From the NCBI GenBank assembly GCA_963664045.2, contig CAXXGT010000002.1, positions 343,729 to 407,728 on the forward strand: a stretch of 64,000 nucleotides of DNA, given 5' to 3'. Every line of letters starts with the position of its first letter. Position 1 is the stretch's first letter. Below are positions 9,177 to 17,759 of this stretch, piece by piece. The DNA is from JAPPHA01 sp963664045 (GTDB lineage Bacteria; Pseudomonadota; Alphaproteobacteria; Rhodobacterales; Rhodobacteraceae). The position numbers and the translations under genes were made by a program. Under the pieces are notes generated by a model, which was given only the letters and a program-made list of their open reading frames with translations, was not told the DNA's origin and ran no database searches.

Positions 9177-10889
9177 TCAGCCTCCAATCCGGGATCGAAG
9201 CCGATCAACGAGGTCCCGGGAAACTTTCGGCTCGGCAAGCGCTCTCAGAATGCTGGTCTTCCTGTCATCCGGCATCCTCGTGCTTCCTTCGACGAACGTG
9301 ACCAACGCTTGCCGCTCTTCGTCGGAAATTGCGATCGTGGCCGGTTCTTCGCTTGCGACACTGGAAGCTGTCGGTACCGCGTCCCGACCGGATCGCCCAT
9401 CTGGAATTCCCTGATCGGATCCCCGGTTGCCGGAAGAGCGTGCAGCCATCCCCCGCAGGCGTTCAGCCGCCTGGGCGGGAACTTTCCCTTCATGGATCTG
9501 GGCCAGAAGACGGTCCCTGACTTCCCTCGGCATCCGGGTGTTGGCCTGAATGGCGGCAACCATGGCTTTCTGTTCGTCAGCCGACAACTCCACGACCACG
9601 ACTTCCTCGAATTCCGGCGCGTCGGGCTGTCTCGGCAGGATCCGGATTCCCGCACCAAGTTGCGGAACACGTTCCAGAACGATGGTCTCGCCATCGAGTC
9701 CTTCTGCTTCGACTACGAACGAGTCGCGCTGCTTGCGAAGCACTGCAACCGTCAAGGACCGAAGTCGATTGCCTTCACCGAGCGCCAGGATTTCGTTCGT
9801 TGACGAGACCGCAGTTGCAGGAATGACCACAACGTTTTGCAGTTCCGGTTCCTGGATCAACACGGTGACAAAATCCCCCGGCCGAAGGAATGCCGCTGCC
9901 GCCTCTCCCAGGCTTGCATAGAGTTCACGGCCCGTCTGACCCTCGCCAACCGATGCTCCTGCCCGGCTGATCCTCGTCTTGACCCCGGTTTCCGCCGGGC
10001 CGAACAAGACCTCGATTCCGACCGCCTCGAGTCCGCCGTTCGCTGTAACAAGCCGCTCGAATTCCCGGCTGGACACCCGGAACACCACTTCGAGTGCGGT
10101 TGGATCAATCAGCTGCCCAAGGTTCTCGTTTGCGTTGACAAGTTCCCCGAGAACATTCGTGATACCCGTCAGAACTCCCGCAAATTCCGCGGTCATCCGC
10201 GTGCCTTCAAGTTGCCGTCTGGCTTCCGACAAGGAAATTTCCTGTCGTGCCAATCCCAGGCCGGCGCGTTCGATCCGGGCAATGGCCTGGGACAGGCTGA
10301 TCCGCTTTCCCACCACGCTTTGTTCGGCCGCCGTGGCTGCCAGCCTGGCCGTTTCGATAGCCGACTCGGTTCCGACACCCCGTTCGTTCAGAGCGTTCTG
10401 ACGTTCCAGTGCGCTGAGGCGCAGGCCAAGCTGGGTTTCGGCAGCCTCGAGATCACTTCCCGCAAGCCCGAGCGCAATCTCCGCATCCCTGAGTTCCGCG
10501 TTCGCCTCGGCCACTGCGGCTTCGGCAAGTCGAAATTGCGCGCGCGCCGCAGCCGGGTCCGTTCGAAAGAGGAGTTCCCCTGAATCGACAATGCCGCCTT
10601 CGCGATAATTTTCCGAGAGTTCGACGATCGCGCCGCTCGATGCTGCACGCAACTCCATGGTCCGACCACTTCGGACCTCCCCGAATGTTTCGATGACCGG
10701 CCGAATGTCCTGCAGCGCTACTTTCGCGACATTGGCGGAGAAGGACCTCTCCCGGGCCATTCGCGGTCGGTTGCCCGAATCCCGTTTGGCCTCGAACGCC
10801 GAGTGAAGCGTGCTCACGGCCATGATCAGCAACCCCGAAGTTGCTGCCAACAGGCCCAAGCCAACCAATGCCCGGATCAGGAATCTCAT
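9177..10889 (-). CDS. RND efflux periplasmic adaptor (membrane fusion protein) with duplicated C-terminal tail
   Basis: The 570-residue adaptor has an N-terminal membrane anchor (about 5-27), then the two lipoyl half-motifs and a long alpha-hairpin (about 100-215, rich in Ala/Glu/Arg). A beta-barrel/MP domain runs to about 415. Usual adaptors end there near 370-420 residues. This one adds about 150 residues holding two copies of a helical unit, around 430-475 and 520-568. Both share ADEQKAMV/DEERQALV, then NTRMP/STRMP, then a (E/D)RLR end. The two units are joined by a Ser/Gly/Pro-rich linker. It is promoter-proximal to the RND permease, 9 bases away. The tail is unlike the standard family and its role is unknown. 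Confidence 0.88.
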   Translation of the reverse strand: MRFLIRALVGLGLLAATSGLLIMAVSTLHSAFEAKRDSGNRPRMARERSFSANVAKVALQDIRPVIETFGEVRSGRTMELRAASSGAIVELSENYREGGIVDSGELLFRTDPAAARAQFRLAEAAVAEANAELRDAEIALGLAGSDLEAAETQLGLRLSALERQNALNERGVGTESAIETARLAATAAEQSVVGKRISLSQAIARIERAGLGLARQEISLSEARRQLEGTRMTAEFAGVLTGITNVLGELVNANENLGQLIDPTALEVVFRVSSREFERLVTANGGLEAVGIEVLFGPAETGVKTRISRAGASVGEGQTGRELYASLGEAAAAFLRPGDFVTVLIQEPELQNVVVIPATAVSSTNEILALGEGNRLRSLTVAVLRKQRDSFVVEAEGLDGETIVLERVPQLGAGIRILPRQPDAPEFEEVVVVELSADEQKAMVAAIQANTRMPREVRDRLLAQIHEGKVPAQAAERLRGMAARSSGNRGSDQGIPDGRSGRDAVPTASSVASEEPATIAISDEERQALVTFVEGSTRMPDDRKTSILRALAEPKVSRDLVDRLRSRIGG

Positions 10890-11027
10890 CGAATCCCCCG
10901 AGCCTATTCAACCGAACCGCACAGTCATTCTCCAGAGTTAATACGAAATTGCGGCAGATTTCCGTCACATTTCCCGCTTCATGGCCTCCGCGGGGCAAAA
11001 AACCCGGTACCATCGCTGGAATGCATT

Positions 11028-11564
11028 TCATTTTCTGCGCATGTTTTCTTCAAGCCGGGGCATGATTTCGACGAAGTTGCATGGCCGGTGACGGTAGTCC
11101 AGTTGATGAACCAGGATCTCGTCCCAGCCATCCTTGCATGCACCCGGACTGCCGGGGAGCGCAAAGAGATAGGTCCCCGCGGCCACGCCCGCACAGGCGC
11201 GCGACTGAACTGCCGAAGTTCCGATCTTTTTCGTGGATACCAGGGTGAACATCGTCTGGAACGCATCGATTTCCTTTTCATAGACATCCCGATGCGCCTC
11301 GACCGTCACATCCCGTCCGGTAAGACCGGTTCCTCCCGTCGTGATCACCGCATCAACGGCCGGGTCCCCGCACCAGCGGCGCAACTGGGACGCGATGCGG
11401 TCACGCTCGTCGGGGAGGACTTTCCGGTCTGCCAGATGATGACCCGAGTCGCGGATCCGATCTGCAAGGAGCGCGCCGGAACGATCATCTTCGAGCGTTC
11501 GCGAGTCCGAGACCGTCAGAACAGCAATTCGGACCCTTACGAACGGCCGATCAACCGCGGTCAT
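11028..11564 (-). CDS. moaB: Molybdenum cofactor biosynthesis protein MoaB/MogA family
   Basis: The 178-residue MoCF-fold protein carries the family motifs VSDSRTLEDDRSG near 19-31, the molybdopterin-binding loop ITTGGTGLTGRDVT near 75-88 and LPGSPGACKDGWDEIL near 136-151. Members adenylylate molybdopterin in the last steps of molybdenum cofactor synthesis. Its ATG overlaps the stop of the upstream uracil-DNA glycosylase gene by 4 bases (ATGA), so the two are translationally coupled. Other moa genes of the window (moaE, moaD) are 11 kb away, so the pathway is dispersed. Confidence 0.9.
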   Translation of the reverse strand: MTAVDRPFVRVRIAVLTVSDSRTLEDDRSGALLADRIRDSGHHLADRKVLPDERDRIASQLRRWCGDPAVDAVITTGGTGLTGRDVTVEAHRDVYEKEIDAFQTMFTLVSTKKIGTSAVQSRACAGVAAGTYLFALPGSPGACKDGWDEILVHQLDYRHRPCNFVEIMPRLEENMRRK

Positions 11565-12409
11565 GCCGACAACCTTTCCCTGATCGCCAGCAGGTCAGAC
11601 CAGGAGTCACGTTTCTTGAGTCCATCCCTGAGCAGCGCCGCCGGGTGGAACATCGGCATCACCGGTTTTCCCATCGCCTCGGTCCAGTGACCGCGGAGTC
11701 GCGTGATTCCCTTTCGACCGAGTATGGCACCGCACGCCGTGTTTCCCATGAGCACGATGACCTCCGGATCAGCCAATTCCACGTGTCTTTCGACAAACGG
11801 CATCAACATCCTCACCTCTTCGGTGGTCGGATCACGGTTGTTTGGCGGCCGCCAAGGAATGACATTGGTTATGTAGATTGCCGACTCGGGGTTCGCAGAC
11901 GACCGGGTCAAGCCAATGGATTCGAACATCCGGTCGAGCAACCGGCCGGCCCTTCCCACGAAGGGGAATCCCTTCTGATCCTCTTCCCTGCCCGGCGCCT
12001 CACCCACGATCATCAATCGGGCGTTCGGATTGCCATCCGAAAACACGAAATTTCGGGCTCCGTTCTTGAGGTCACAGAACTCGAACGCGTCCATCGCCGC
12101 GCGAAGAGCCTTGAGATCGTCACATCTCTCGGCCATGGCCTTTGCAATGGCCTGGGCCGATTCGTTCTCTTCGCGCAAGGTGTTTCCAGCACTGACCGCA
12201 ACAGGGCTCGATGACCTGGTCGATATCAGTGGAGGCGGCTCCGCCCGGACAGGTGCCGGTTTCACCGCCACCTGGACATGCTGACTTCGGCGCGGTTCCG
12301 GCGTCAGGCGGGTCCGATCCACCGGCTTTTCCTCGATGGCTTCGTCGATCCCCATTTCGAATTGCCATTCGAGCGCCGCGAGCAGTTCGGCCCTGTCTTC
12401 AGTTGCCAT
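11561..12409 (-). CDS. Uracil-DNA glycosylase, family 4-like
   Basis: The 282-residue protein excises uracil from DNA. The catalytic motif GEAPGREEDQKGFPFVGRAG (starting near residue 132) and the second motif MFHPAALLRD near 252 are those of family-4 enzymes. The ATG at 12409 (MATEDRAELL) follows an ACGAAC leader and gives a sensible start; the longer frame to 12538 adds a low-complexity leader. The N-terminal about 100 residues are a Pro/Ser-rich extension seen in alphaproteobacterial homologues. Classical family-4 enzymes hold a 4Fe-4S cluster on four Cys; here only one of the first Cys pair (FEFCDLKN) remains and the later pair is missing, so a cluster-less form is likely. It overlaps moaB by ATGA. 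Confidence 0.85.
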   Translation of the reverse strand: MATEDRAELLAALEWQFEMGIDEAIEEKPVDRTRLTPEPRRSQHVQVAVKPAPVRAEPPPLISTRSSSPVAVSAGNTLREENESAQAIAKAMAERCDDLKALRAAMDAFEFCDLKNGARNFVFSDGNPNARLMIVGEAPGREEDQKGFPFVGRAGRLLDRMFESIGLTRSSANPESAIYITNVIPWRPPNNRDPTTEEVRMLMPFVERHVELADPEVIVLMGNTACGAILGRKGITRLRGHWTEAMGKPVMPMFHPAALLRDGLKKRDSWSDLLAIRERLSA

Positions 12410-12679
12410 GTTCGTCCCTTGCTGCGACGCCAATTCGCATCGCCGAGGCCAGCCATCGTCCGGATGAGGGCCTGGATGCCGAATTCCTGTTTCCAGTCCC
12501 TCTCCGCCAAGTCCGGAGAGATCACGATCTAAGCCCAAAGAGTTCCGATGTTCAATATTGTTGTCCCGACAACGACGAACAAAATTCGAAAGGAGAACAG
12601 CCGCTGGTTTTGTCAGGACGCCTTGTTTGACCGAGCCGCATGAATTATGGGTGTCTCAACGGTCAAAAGAGCGATGTTC

Positions 12680-13612
12680 ATGGAGTTTTCAGCTCGGCAC
12701 CTTCTGGGAATTGAACATCTCTCGAAACCCGATATCGAAGCCATTCTCGATCTCGCCGACACATACGTCGCCTTTAACCGAGGGTCGACGAAACACTCCG
12801 ACGTCCTCGCCGGTCTGACCCAGATCAACATGTTTTTCGAGGACTCGACCAGGACGCAATCCAGCTTCGAACTCGCGGGCAAGCGTCTCGGGGCTGACGT
12901 CATGAACATGAACCTGAGGGCGAGTTCGGTCAGAAAGGGCGAGACGCTCATCGACACGGCGTTGACCCTGAACGCCATGAATCCCGACTTGCTGGTCATC
13001 AGGCATCCGAGTTCCGGAGCGGCCGACCTGCTCGCGGAGAAAGTCGAATGCGCAGTACTCAATGCCGGCGACGGTCGCCATGAACATCCGACACAGGCCT
13101 TGCTCGACGCGCTGACCATCCGCCGTGCGCTGAAGCGGCTCAACGGCCTTACGGTCGCGATCTGCGGCGATATTGCCCACAGCCGGGTCGCCAGATCGAA
13201 CATCTTCCTGCTGTCGAAATTCGACAACCGGATTCGGCTGGTCGGGCCACGCACCCTGATACCGCCCGGAGTCGAACGGCTCGGGGTCGAGATCCAAGAC
13301 AACATGGAGGCGGGTCTGGAGGAGTGCCATGTGATCATGATGCTTCGCCTGCAGCGGGAGCGGATGGACGGCGGCTTCATTCCTTCCGAGCGCGAATATT
13401 ATCACCGCTGGGGCCTTGGACTGCGGCAGCTTGCCCGTGCACGTACTGACGCCATCGTCATGCATCCCGGGCCGATGAACCGCGGCGTCGAAATCGACAG
13501 CGAAATCGCCGACGACATCAACCGCTCCGTAATTCGGGACCAGGTTGAAATGGGCGTAGCCGTCCGGATGGCTGCCATGACTCTTCTGGCGGAGTCCCGG
13601 TCCGAATGCTGA
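12680..13612 (+). CDS. pyrB: Aspartate carbamoyltransferase catalytic subunit
   Basis: The 310-residue enzyme joins carbamoyl phosphate and aspartate in the second step of pyrimidine synthesis. The carbamoyl-phosphate loop FFEDSTRTQSSFE is near residue 48, HPTQALLD near 136, and MHPGPMNRGVEI near 262. I chose the ATG at 12680 because it gives the family's usual length and has an AAGAG site 9 bases upstream; ATGs at 12647 and 12674 are in frame and cannot be excluded. The stop overlaps the pyrC start by 7 bases. Together with pyrC and plsY it forms a tightly packed plus-strand operon. Confidence 0.94.
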   Translation: MEFSARHLLGIEHLSKPDIEAILDLADTYVAFNRGSTKHSDVLAGLTQINMFFEDSTRTQSSFELAGKRLGADVMNMNLRASSVRKGETLIDTALTLNAMNPDLLVIRHPSSGAADLLAEKVECAVLNAGDGRHEHPTQALLDALTIRRALKRLNGLTVAICGDIAHSRVARSNIFLLSKFDNRIRLVGPRTLIPPGVERLGVEIQDNMEAGLEECHVIMMLRLQRERMDGGFIPSEREYYHRWGLGLRQLARARTDAIVMHPGPMNRGVEIDSEIADDINRSVIRDQVEMGVAVRMAAMTLLAESRSEC

Positions 13613-14916
13613 CACTCACCAATGCGAGACTGATCGATCCGGACAATGGTACGGATTCCCCTGGTGCGCTCGTTATCGACGGCGGGTTCATCTCAAGGGT
13701 CCTGGATGACCCGAATGGCTCGACCGACGGGTCGTTCCGTTCCAGCGAACCCCATGCCCATGCCAATATCGTCGACTGCGGGGGCCACTGCCTGGCGCCC
13801 GGGATCATCGATATCGGGGTCAAGGTTTGCGAACCGGGAGAACGGCACAAGGAGAGCTTTCGTACTGCCGGCGCTGCCGCCGTCGCGGGAGGCGTGACGA
13901 CCATCGTTGTCCGCCCGGACACGGTCCCGGCGATCGATTCTCCGGAGATCCTGGAATTTGTTCATCGTCGGGCAGTCCAGGACAGCCAGGCGCGGGTTCT
14001 ACCCATGGCGGCGCTGACCCGGGGCCGGAATGGCCGGGAGATGACCGAGATCGGCTTCCTGTTGGATGCTGGTGCCGCCGCCTTCAGCGATGCCGACAAT
14101 GTCGTCCACGATTCGCGTGTTCTCGGCCGGTGTCTTTCATACGCGGCCGGCTGCGGCGCACTCGTGATCGGACATGTCCAGAATCCTGATCTCAGCGCGG
14201 GAACCGCGGCGACATCCGGCACCTTTGCCTCGAAGCTGGGGCTGCCTGCGGTGTCTCCGATCGCAGAGCGGATCCAGCTGGAACGCGACATGGCGCTCGT
14301 GGAAATGACCGGTGTGCGCTACCACGTCGACCAGTTGACCACGGCCGCAGCGCTTCCCGCCGTTGCAAGAGCCCGTGATGACGGTCTCGATGTCACCTTC
14401 GGGACGTCAATCCATCACCTGACACTGAACGAACTCGACGTTGACGGATACCGGACGTTTTTCAAGGTCAAGCCACCTCTGAGAAGCGAAGCCGACCGCA
14501 TGGCGATTGTCGAGGCCATTGCCGACGGTCGGATCGGCATCATCAGCTCCATGCACACGCCCCAGGACGAAGAGTCCAAACGCCTGCCGTTCGAGGAAGC
14601 CGCGTCCGGAGCCATCGGGCTGGAGACCCTCTTGCCGGCAGCCCTTCAACTCGTCCACAACCGGTCCATGACCATGCCGCATCTCTGGCGATGCCTGTCG
14701 CTCAATCCAGCATCGAGGCTCGGTATTGACGGAGGCCGGCTCGAAGCGGGCGCGCCGGCCGACCTGGTGCTGTTCGATCCGGACAAACCGTTTGTCCTCG
14801 ATCGCACGACCTTGCGGTCGAAGTCCAAGAACACCCCTTTCGACGGTCACAGGATGCAGGGCCGCGTGCTCCGCACGTTCGTTGGAGGAGAGACCGCATT
14901 CATCCATGACTCCTGA
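13606..14916 (+). CDS. pyrC: Dihydroorotase (PyrC, class I type)
   Basis: The 436-residue amidohydrolase-fold protein starts at an ATG inside the last codons of pyrB. It carries the domain layout of class I dihydroorotases: a beta-sandwich start (LTNARLIDPDNGTDSPGALV), the barrel entry APGIIDIGVKVCEPGERHKE, and a C-terminal LEAGAPADLVLFDPD. In the canonical enzyme the barrel entry is D-x-H-x-H-x-R (zinc ligands); here the positions read DIGVKVCEPG, so the first zinc-binding His pair is missing. This matches the catalytically weak PyrX/PyrC-prime partners that sit beside PyrB in some bacteria. It may therefore be a structural partner of PyrB rather than an active enzyme. Confidence 0.82.
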   Translation: MLTLTNARLIDPDNGTDSPGALVIDGGFISRVLDDPNGSTDGSFRSSEPHAHANIVDCGGHCLAPGIIDIGVKVCEPGERHKESFRTAGAAAVAGGVTTIVVRPDTVPAIDSPEILEFVHRRAVQDSQARVLPMAALTRGRNGREMTEIGFLLDAGAAAFSDADNVVHDSRVLGRCLSYAAGCGALVIGHVQNPDLSAGTAATSGTFASKLGLPAVSPIAERIQLERDMALVEMTGVRYHVDQLTTAAALPAVARARDDGLDVTFGTSIHHLTLNELDVDGYRTFFKVKPPLRSEADRMAIVEAIADGRIGIISSMHTPQDEESKRLPFEEAASGAIGLETLLPAALQLVHNRSMTMPHLWRCLSLNPASRLGIDGGRLEAGAPADLVLFDPDKPFVLDRTTLRSKSKNTPFDGHRMQGRVLRTFVGGETAFIHDS

Positions 14917-15514
14917 CCTGCAACTGCTCGTCGCCGAAATCGTTCCGGTTATCGTGTCCGCCTACCTGGCCGGCTCGGTTTCCGGCGGGCTTGTCGTCAC
15001 CCGGATGATGGGTCTCGCCGACCCTCGGAAATTTGGTTCGGGGAACATGGGAGCCACGAATGTCCTGAGAACCGGGAGTTACCTCGCGGCGGGCCTTACC
15101 CTCGTCGTCGATGCCGGGAAAGGCACGCTTGCCGTCCTTGTCGGGGCAGGCCTTGCCGGCGTTCCCGGTGCCTGGATAGCCGGACCGGCAGCGTTCCTGG
15201 GTCATCTGTTTCCGGTCTGGACCAGATTCCGGGGCGGCAAGGGTTTCGCGACATTTCTCGGCGTAACCTTGGCATATGACATTTTCACATGTGCGGTGGC
15301 ATGTGCCACATGGTTGGCGTGTACAGCCGCGTTTCGCTATTCTTCGCTTTCTGCGTTGGCGGCGGCAGTCGTTGCGCCGGGTGTCGCATATCTTGCCGTC
15401 GGAAACGAAACCGGAATCATCCTTTCCGGCCTCGCGGTCGTTCTGTGGATTCGCCACGCCGCCAACATAAGGCGGTTGTGGAACGGTGAGGAACCGCGAA
15501 TCGGAAGCCGCTGA
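14906..15514 (+). CDS. plsY: Acyl-phosphate:glycerol-3-phosphate acyltransferase
   Basis: The 202-residue polytopic membrane protein begins at an ATG that overlaps the pyrC end by 11 bases; GGAGGAG lies 16 bases upstream. Family motifs are present: YLAGSVSGGLVVTRMMG near 17, GSGNMGATNVLRTGS near 41-55, and GHLFPVWTRFRGGKGFAT near 95-112. The enzyme transfers an acyl group from acyl phosphate to glycerol-3-phosphate, the first committed step of phospholipid synthesis. Coupling with pyrimidine genes is a known alphaproteobacterial arrangement. The longer open frame to 14726 is out-of-frame read-through of pyrC. Confidence 0.92.
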   Translation: MTPDLQLLVAEIVPVIVSAYLAGSVSGGLVVTRMMGLADPRKFGSGNMGATNVLRTGSYLAAGLTLVVDAGKGTLAVLVGAGLAGVPGAWIAGPAAFLGHLFPVWTRFRGGKGFATFLGVTLAYDIFTCAVACATWLACTAAFRYSSLSALAAAVVAPGVAYLAVGNETGIILSGLAVVLWIRHAANIRRLWNGEEPRIGSR

Positions 15515-15585
15515 ACCCGTTTCAGCCTGATCACGATGCGCTTGAGCCCTGGCGGATACGGTTTCCAGGGGTACGACGAGCAATA

Positions 15586-16956
15586 TCAGTAGCTGTAGTC
15601 GGCATAGATCCCGGAGGGGTCCCCGTCGTATTCGCCGAGAAACTTCTCAAGCACTTCGTCCGCCAGGGTGCATCCGGAGTCGACGACATCGTGGAGCGCG
15701 TTAAGGAAGTGGGTCTCGTCAGCGATCAGCCCAAGGGCGCCAGGACGCGCCCGGGCCCTGAGCCCCGCCTCGCTGATTGCGAGAACCTCCCTCGCGAGAT
15801 CACGCATGACGATGTCTCCGACCCGCGCGTTGATCCCGTCGACCGAGGCCGCCACGCGAAGTTCTTCCCGGGATTCGGCGTCCCAGCCCTCGCAGAGATC
15901 TGCGGCCGCATCGAGAGACGATTCGTCGTAGAGCAGTCCGACCCACAGGGCCGGCAAGGCACAGATCCGTCGCCACGGCCCGCCATCGGCACCGCGCATT
16001 TCGATGAATCTTTTCACGCGGGCTTCGGGAAACAGCGTGGTCAGGTGATCGGCCCAATCCGAAAGCGTCGGCACCTCACCCGGAAGGGCCGGCAGCCGCC
16101 CATCCAGGAAATCACGGAACGACTGGCCGAGAGCATCGATATACGTCCCGTCCCGATAGACAAAATACATGGGCACATCGAGCGCGTACTCGACCCAGCG
16201 TTCGAATCCCATGCCGTTCTCGAAGACGAACGGCAGCATGCCGGTGCGATCGGCGTCAAGGTCGCGCCAGACCCTTGATCTCCAGCTCTGGTGACCGGAT
16301 GGCCTGCCTTCGAACACCGCTGAACTTGCAAACAGGGCCGTGGCAACCGGCTGCAACGACAGGGCGACCCGGAGTTTGCGGACCATGTCAGCTTCGGAAC
16401 TGAAATCCAGATTCACCTGTATGGTGCAGGTCCTGTACATCATCTGGGTGCCGAGTTTTCCAACCCGATCCATGTAGTCGGTCATCAACCTGTACCTGCC
16501 CTTGGGCATCATCGGCATCTGGCCGTGGCTCCAGTCGGGCGACGCACCCAACCCGATGAATCCCGCCCCGATCCGGTCAGCAACAGCCCGGACTTCCTCA
16601 AGATGCGTGTTGGCCTCATCGCAGGTCTCGTGAATTGTTCGAAGTTGCGCACCGGACAGTTCCAGCTGACCTCCGGGCTCAAGCGAAACATGTGCTCCGT
16701 CGCGTTCCAGCCCGATGATGTTGCCGCCTTCATTGACGGCCGACCAGCCGAACCCGTCGCTCAACCCCTCCAGCATGCTGCGAATGGAACAGTCACCTTC
16801 ATACGGAAGGGGCTCAAGCGAGGATTTCACGAAACCGAATTTTTCGTGTTCGGTACCAATTCGCCAGTCCTCGGCCGGCTTGCAGCCTGCCTCCAGGTAA
16901 CCGGCGAGTTGATCGAAACGTTCGATCACTCCGCCTCCGGACTGGGGAATTGACAT
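15586..16956 (-). CDS. gshA: Glutamate-cysteine ligase (plant/alphaproteobacterial type)
   Basis: The 456-residue enzyme forms gamma-glutamylcysteine, the first step of glutathione synthesis. The ATP-grasp-like GCS2 features are clear: IGTEHEKFGFV near 33, GNIIGLERDGAHVSLEPGGQ near 78, and MYRTCTIQVNLDFSSEADM near 174. The ATG at 16956 (MSIPQSGGG) is preceded by GGAGAT at a good distance, so the 12 extra codons of the longer frame are dropped. The length fits this class rather than the gamma-proteobacterial GshA. The following about 260 bases to the next stop hold no gene I can support. Confidence 0.92.
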   Translation of the reverse strand: MSIPQSGGGVIERFDQLAGYLEAGCKPAEDWRIGTEHEKFGFVKSSLEPLPYEGDCSIRSMLEGLSDGFGWSAVNEGGNIIGLERDGAHVSLEPGGQLELSGAQLRTIHETCDEANTHLEEVRAVADRIGAGFIGLGASPDWSHGQMPMMPKGRYRLMTDYMDRVGKLGTQMMYRTCTIQVNLDFSSEADMVRKLRVALSLQPVATALFASSAVFEGRPSGHQSWRSRVWRDLDADRTGMLPFVFENGMGFERWVEYALDVPMYFVYRDGTYIDALGQSFRDFLDGRLPALPGEVPTLSDWADHLTTLFPEARVKRFIEMRGADGGPWRRICALPALWVGLLYDESSLDAAADLCEGWDAESREELRVAASVDGINARVGDIVMRDLAREVLAISEAGLRARARPGALGLIADETHFLNALHDVVDSGCTLADEVLEKFLGEYDGDPSGIYADYSY

Positions 16957-17219
16957 CAGGGATATCTCCGCGAGAAAGGCATCGGCATGCAAGCAGTTCA
17001 GGTTTGGCCCGTACTGTCAACGCGACCGGGGAGCAAGTCCGTTCCTGTGCAGGTGCGGCTGGTGCGAGACATAAGGATGGCGACGTGCCGGTGTTCCATC
17101 GCGCGTTGATCGTCTTGAAAACAGCCCCCCGTTCCGGGCGCCTCGACGCAAGTCGCCTGCGAGGATGCAGCCCGTTTTCGGGAACGGGCGATTTTCGGCA
17201 CCTCCTCAGTCCGGCTCAA

Positions 17220-17759
17220 TCACCAGCCTCGCTGAATGGATCGATTCCGTTCCCAGATCGAAACAGTTCTCGCCGGAGGGCTCACGGACATTTCGACCAG
17301 TTTGGAGAGATCGATTCCCGGCAGTGAAGACAGCGCGTCGAACAAGGCTTCACTGCCTCTTGCAGACACGGGTATGATGATCGGCAAGATCCCAGAATTG
17401 GCCCCGTGGAGAATCCAGCAGACACCGAGACCCTCGCTGCTGCGAACCTCGACGCACTCGAGCATGTCGAGCGACAGGATCGCCTGGCCTTCAGGTCCGA
17501 AAACCCGGATTTCGCCTTCGTCGACCTCGACTTCGCCAAAGTGCTCCCCTTGCTGCAGCAACCGCGCCCGTTGAAACATCGCGAAGCCGGCCATGATTGA
17601 ACCGAGTGCCACAAGTCCCCCGATCCCGGCCTGGACCATGTCGCCGGTCCTGATGCCGCTCGCTGCGGCCGAAACTGAAACCAGCGCCACGGCGCTTGCA
17701 AGGATGCTGCCCTGCCAACGGGCCAGGACGGCGACTGCATCCTTTCTGAAGAAACTCAT
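17220..17759 (-). CDS. Conserved membrane protein downstream of rsmE
   Basis: The 179-residue protein has two hydrophobic segments near its N-terminus (about 17-36 and 43-63), then a cytoplasmic, beta-rich domain (about 70-179) starting near HFGEVEVDEGEIRVFGPEG. The ATG at 17759 overlaps the stop of rsmE as ATGA, arguing for a coupled two-gene operon. The upstream portion of the long open frame is rsmE read in another frame and is not part of it. I do not recognise a family with certainty; the two-helix anchor plus small domain resembles bacterial PH-like membrane proteins. Confidence 0.7.
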   Translation of the reverse strand: MSFFRKDAVAVLARWQGSILASAVALVSVSAAASGIRTGDMVQAGIGGLVALGSIMAGFAMFQRARLLQQGEHFGEVEVDEGEIRVFGPEGQAILSLDMLECVEVRSSEGLGVCWILHGANSGILPIIIPVSARGSEALFDALSSLPGIDLSKLVEMSVSPPARTVSIWERNRSIQRGW

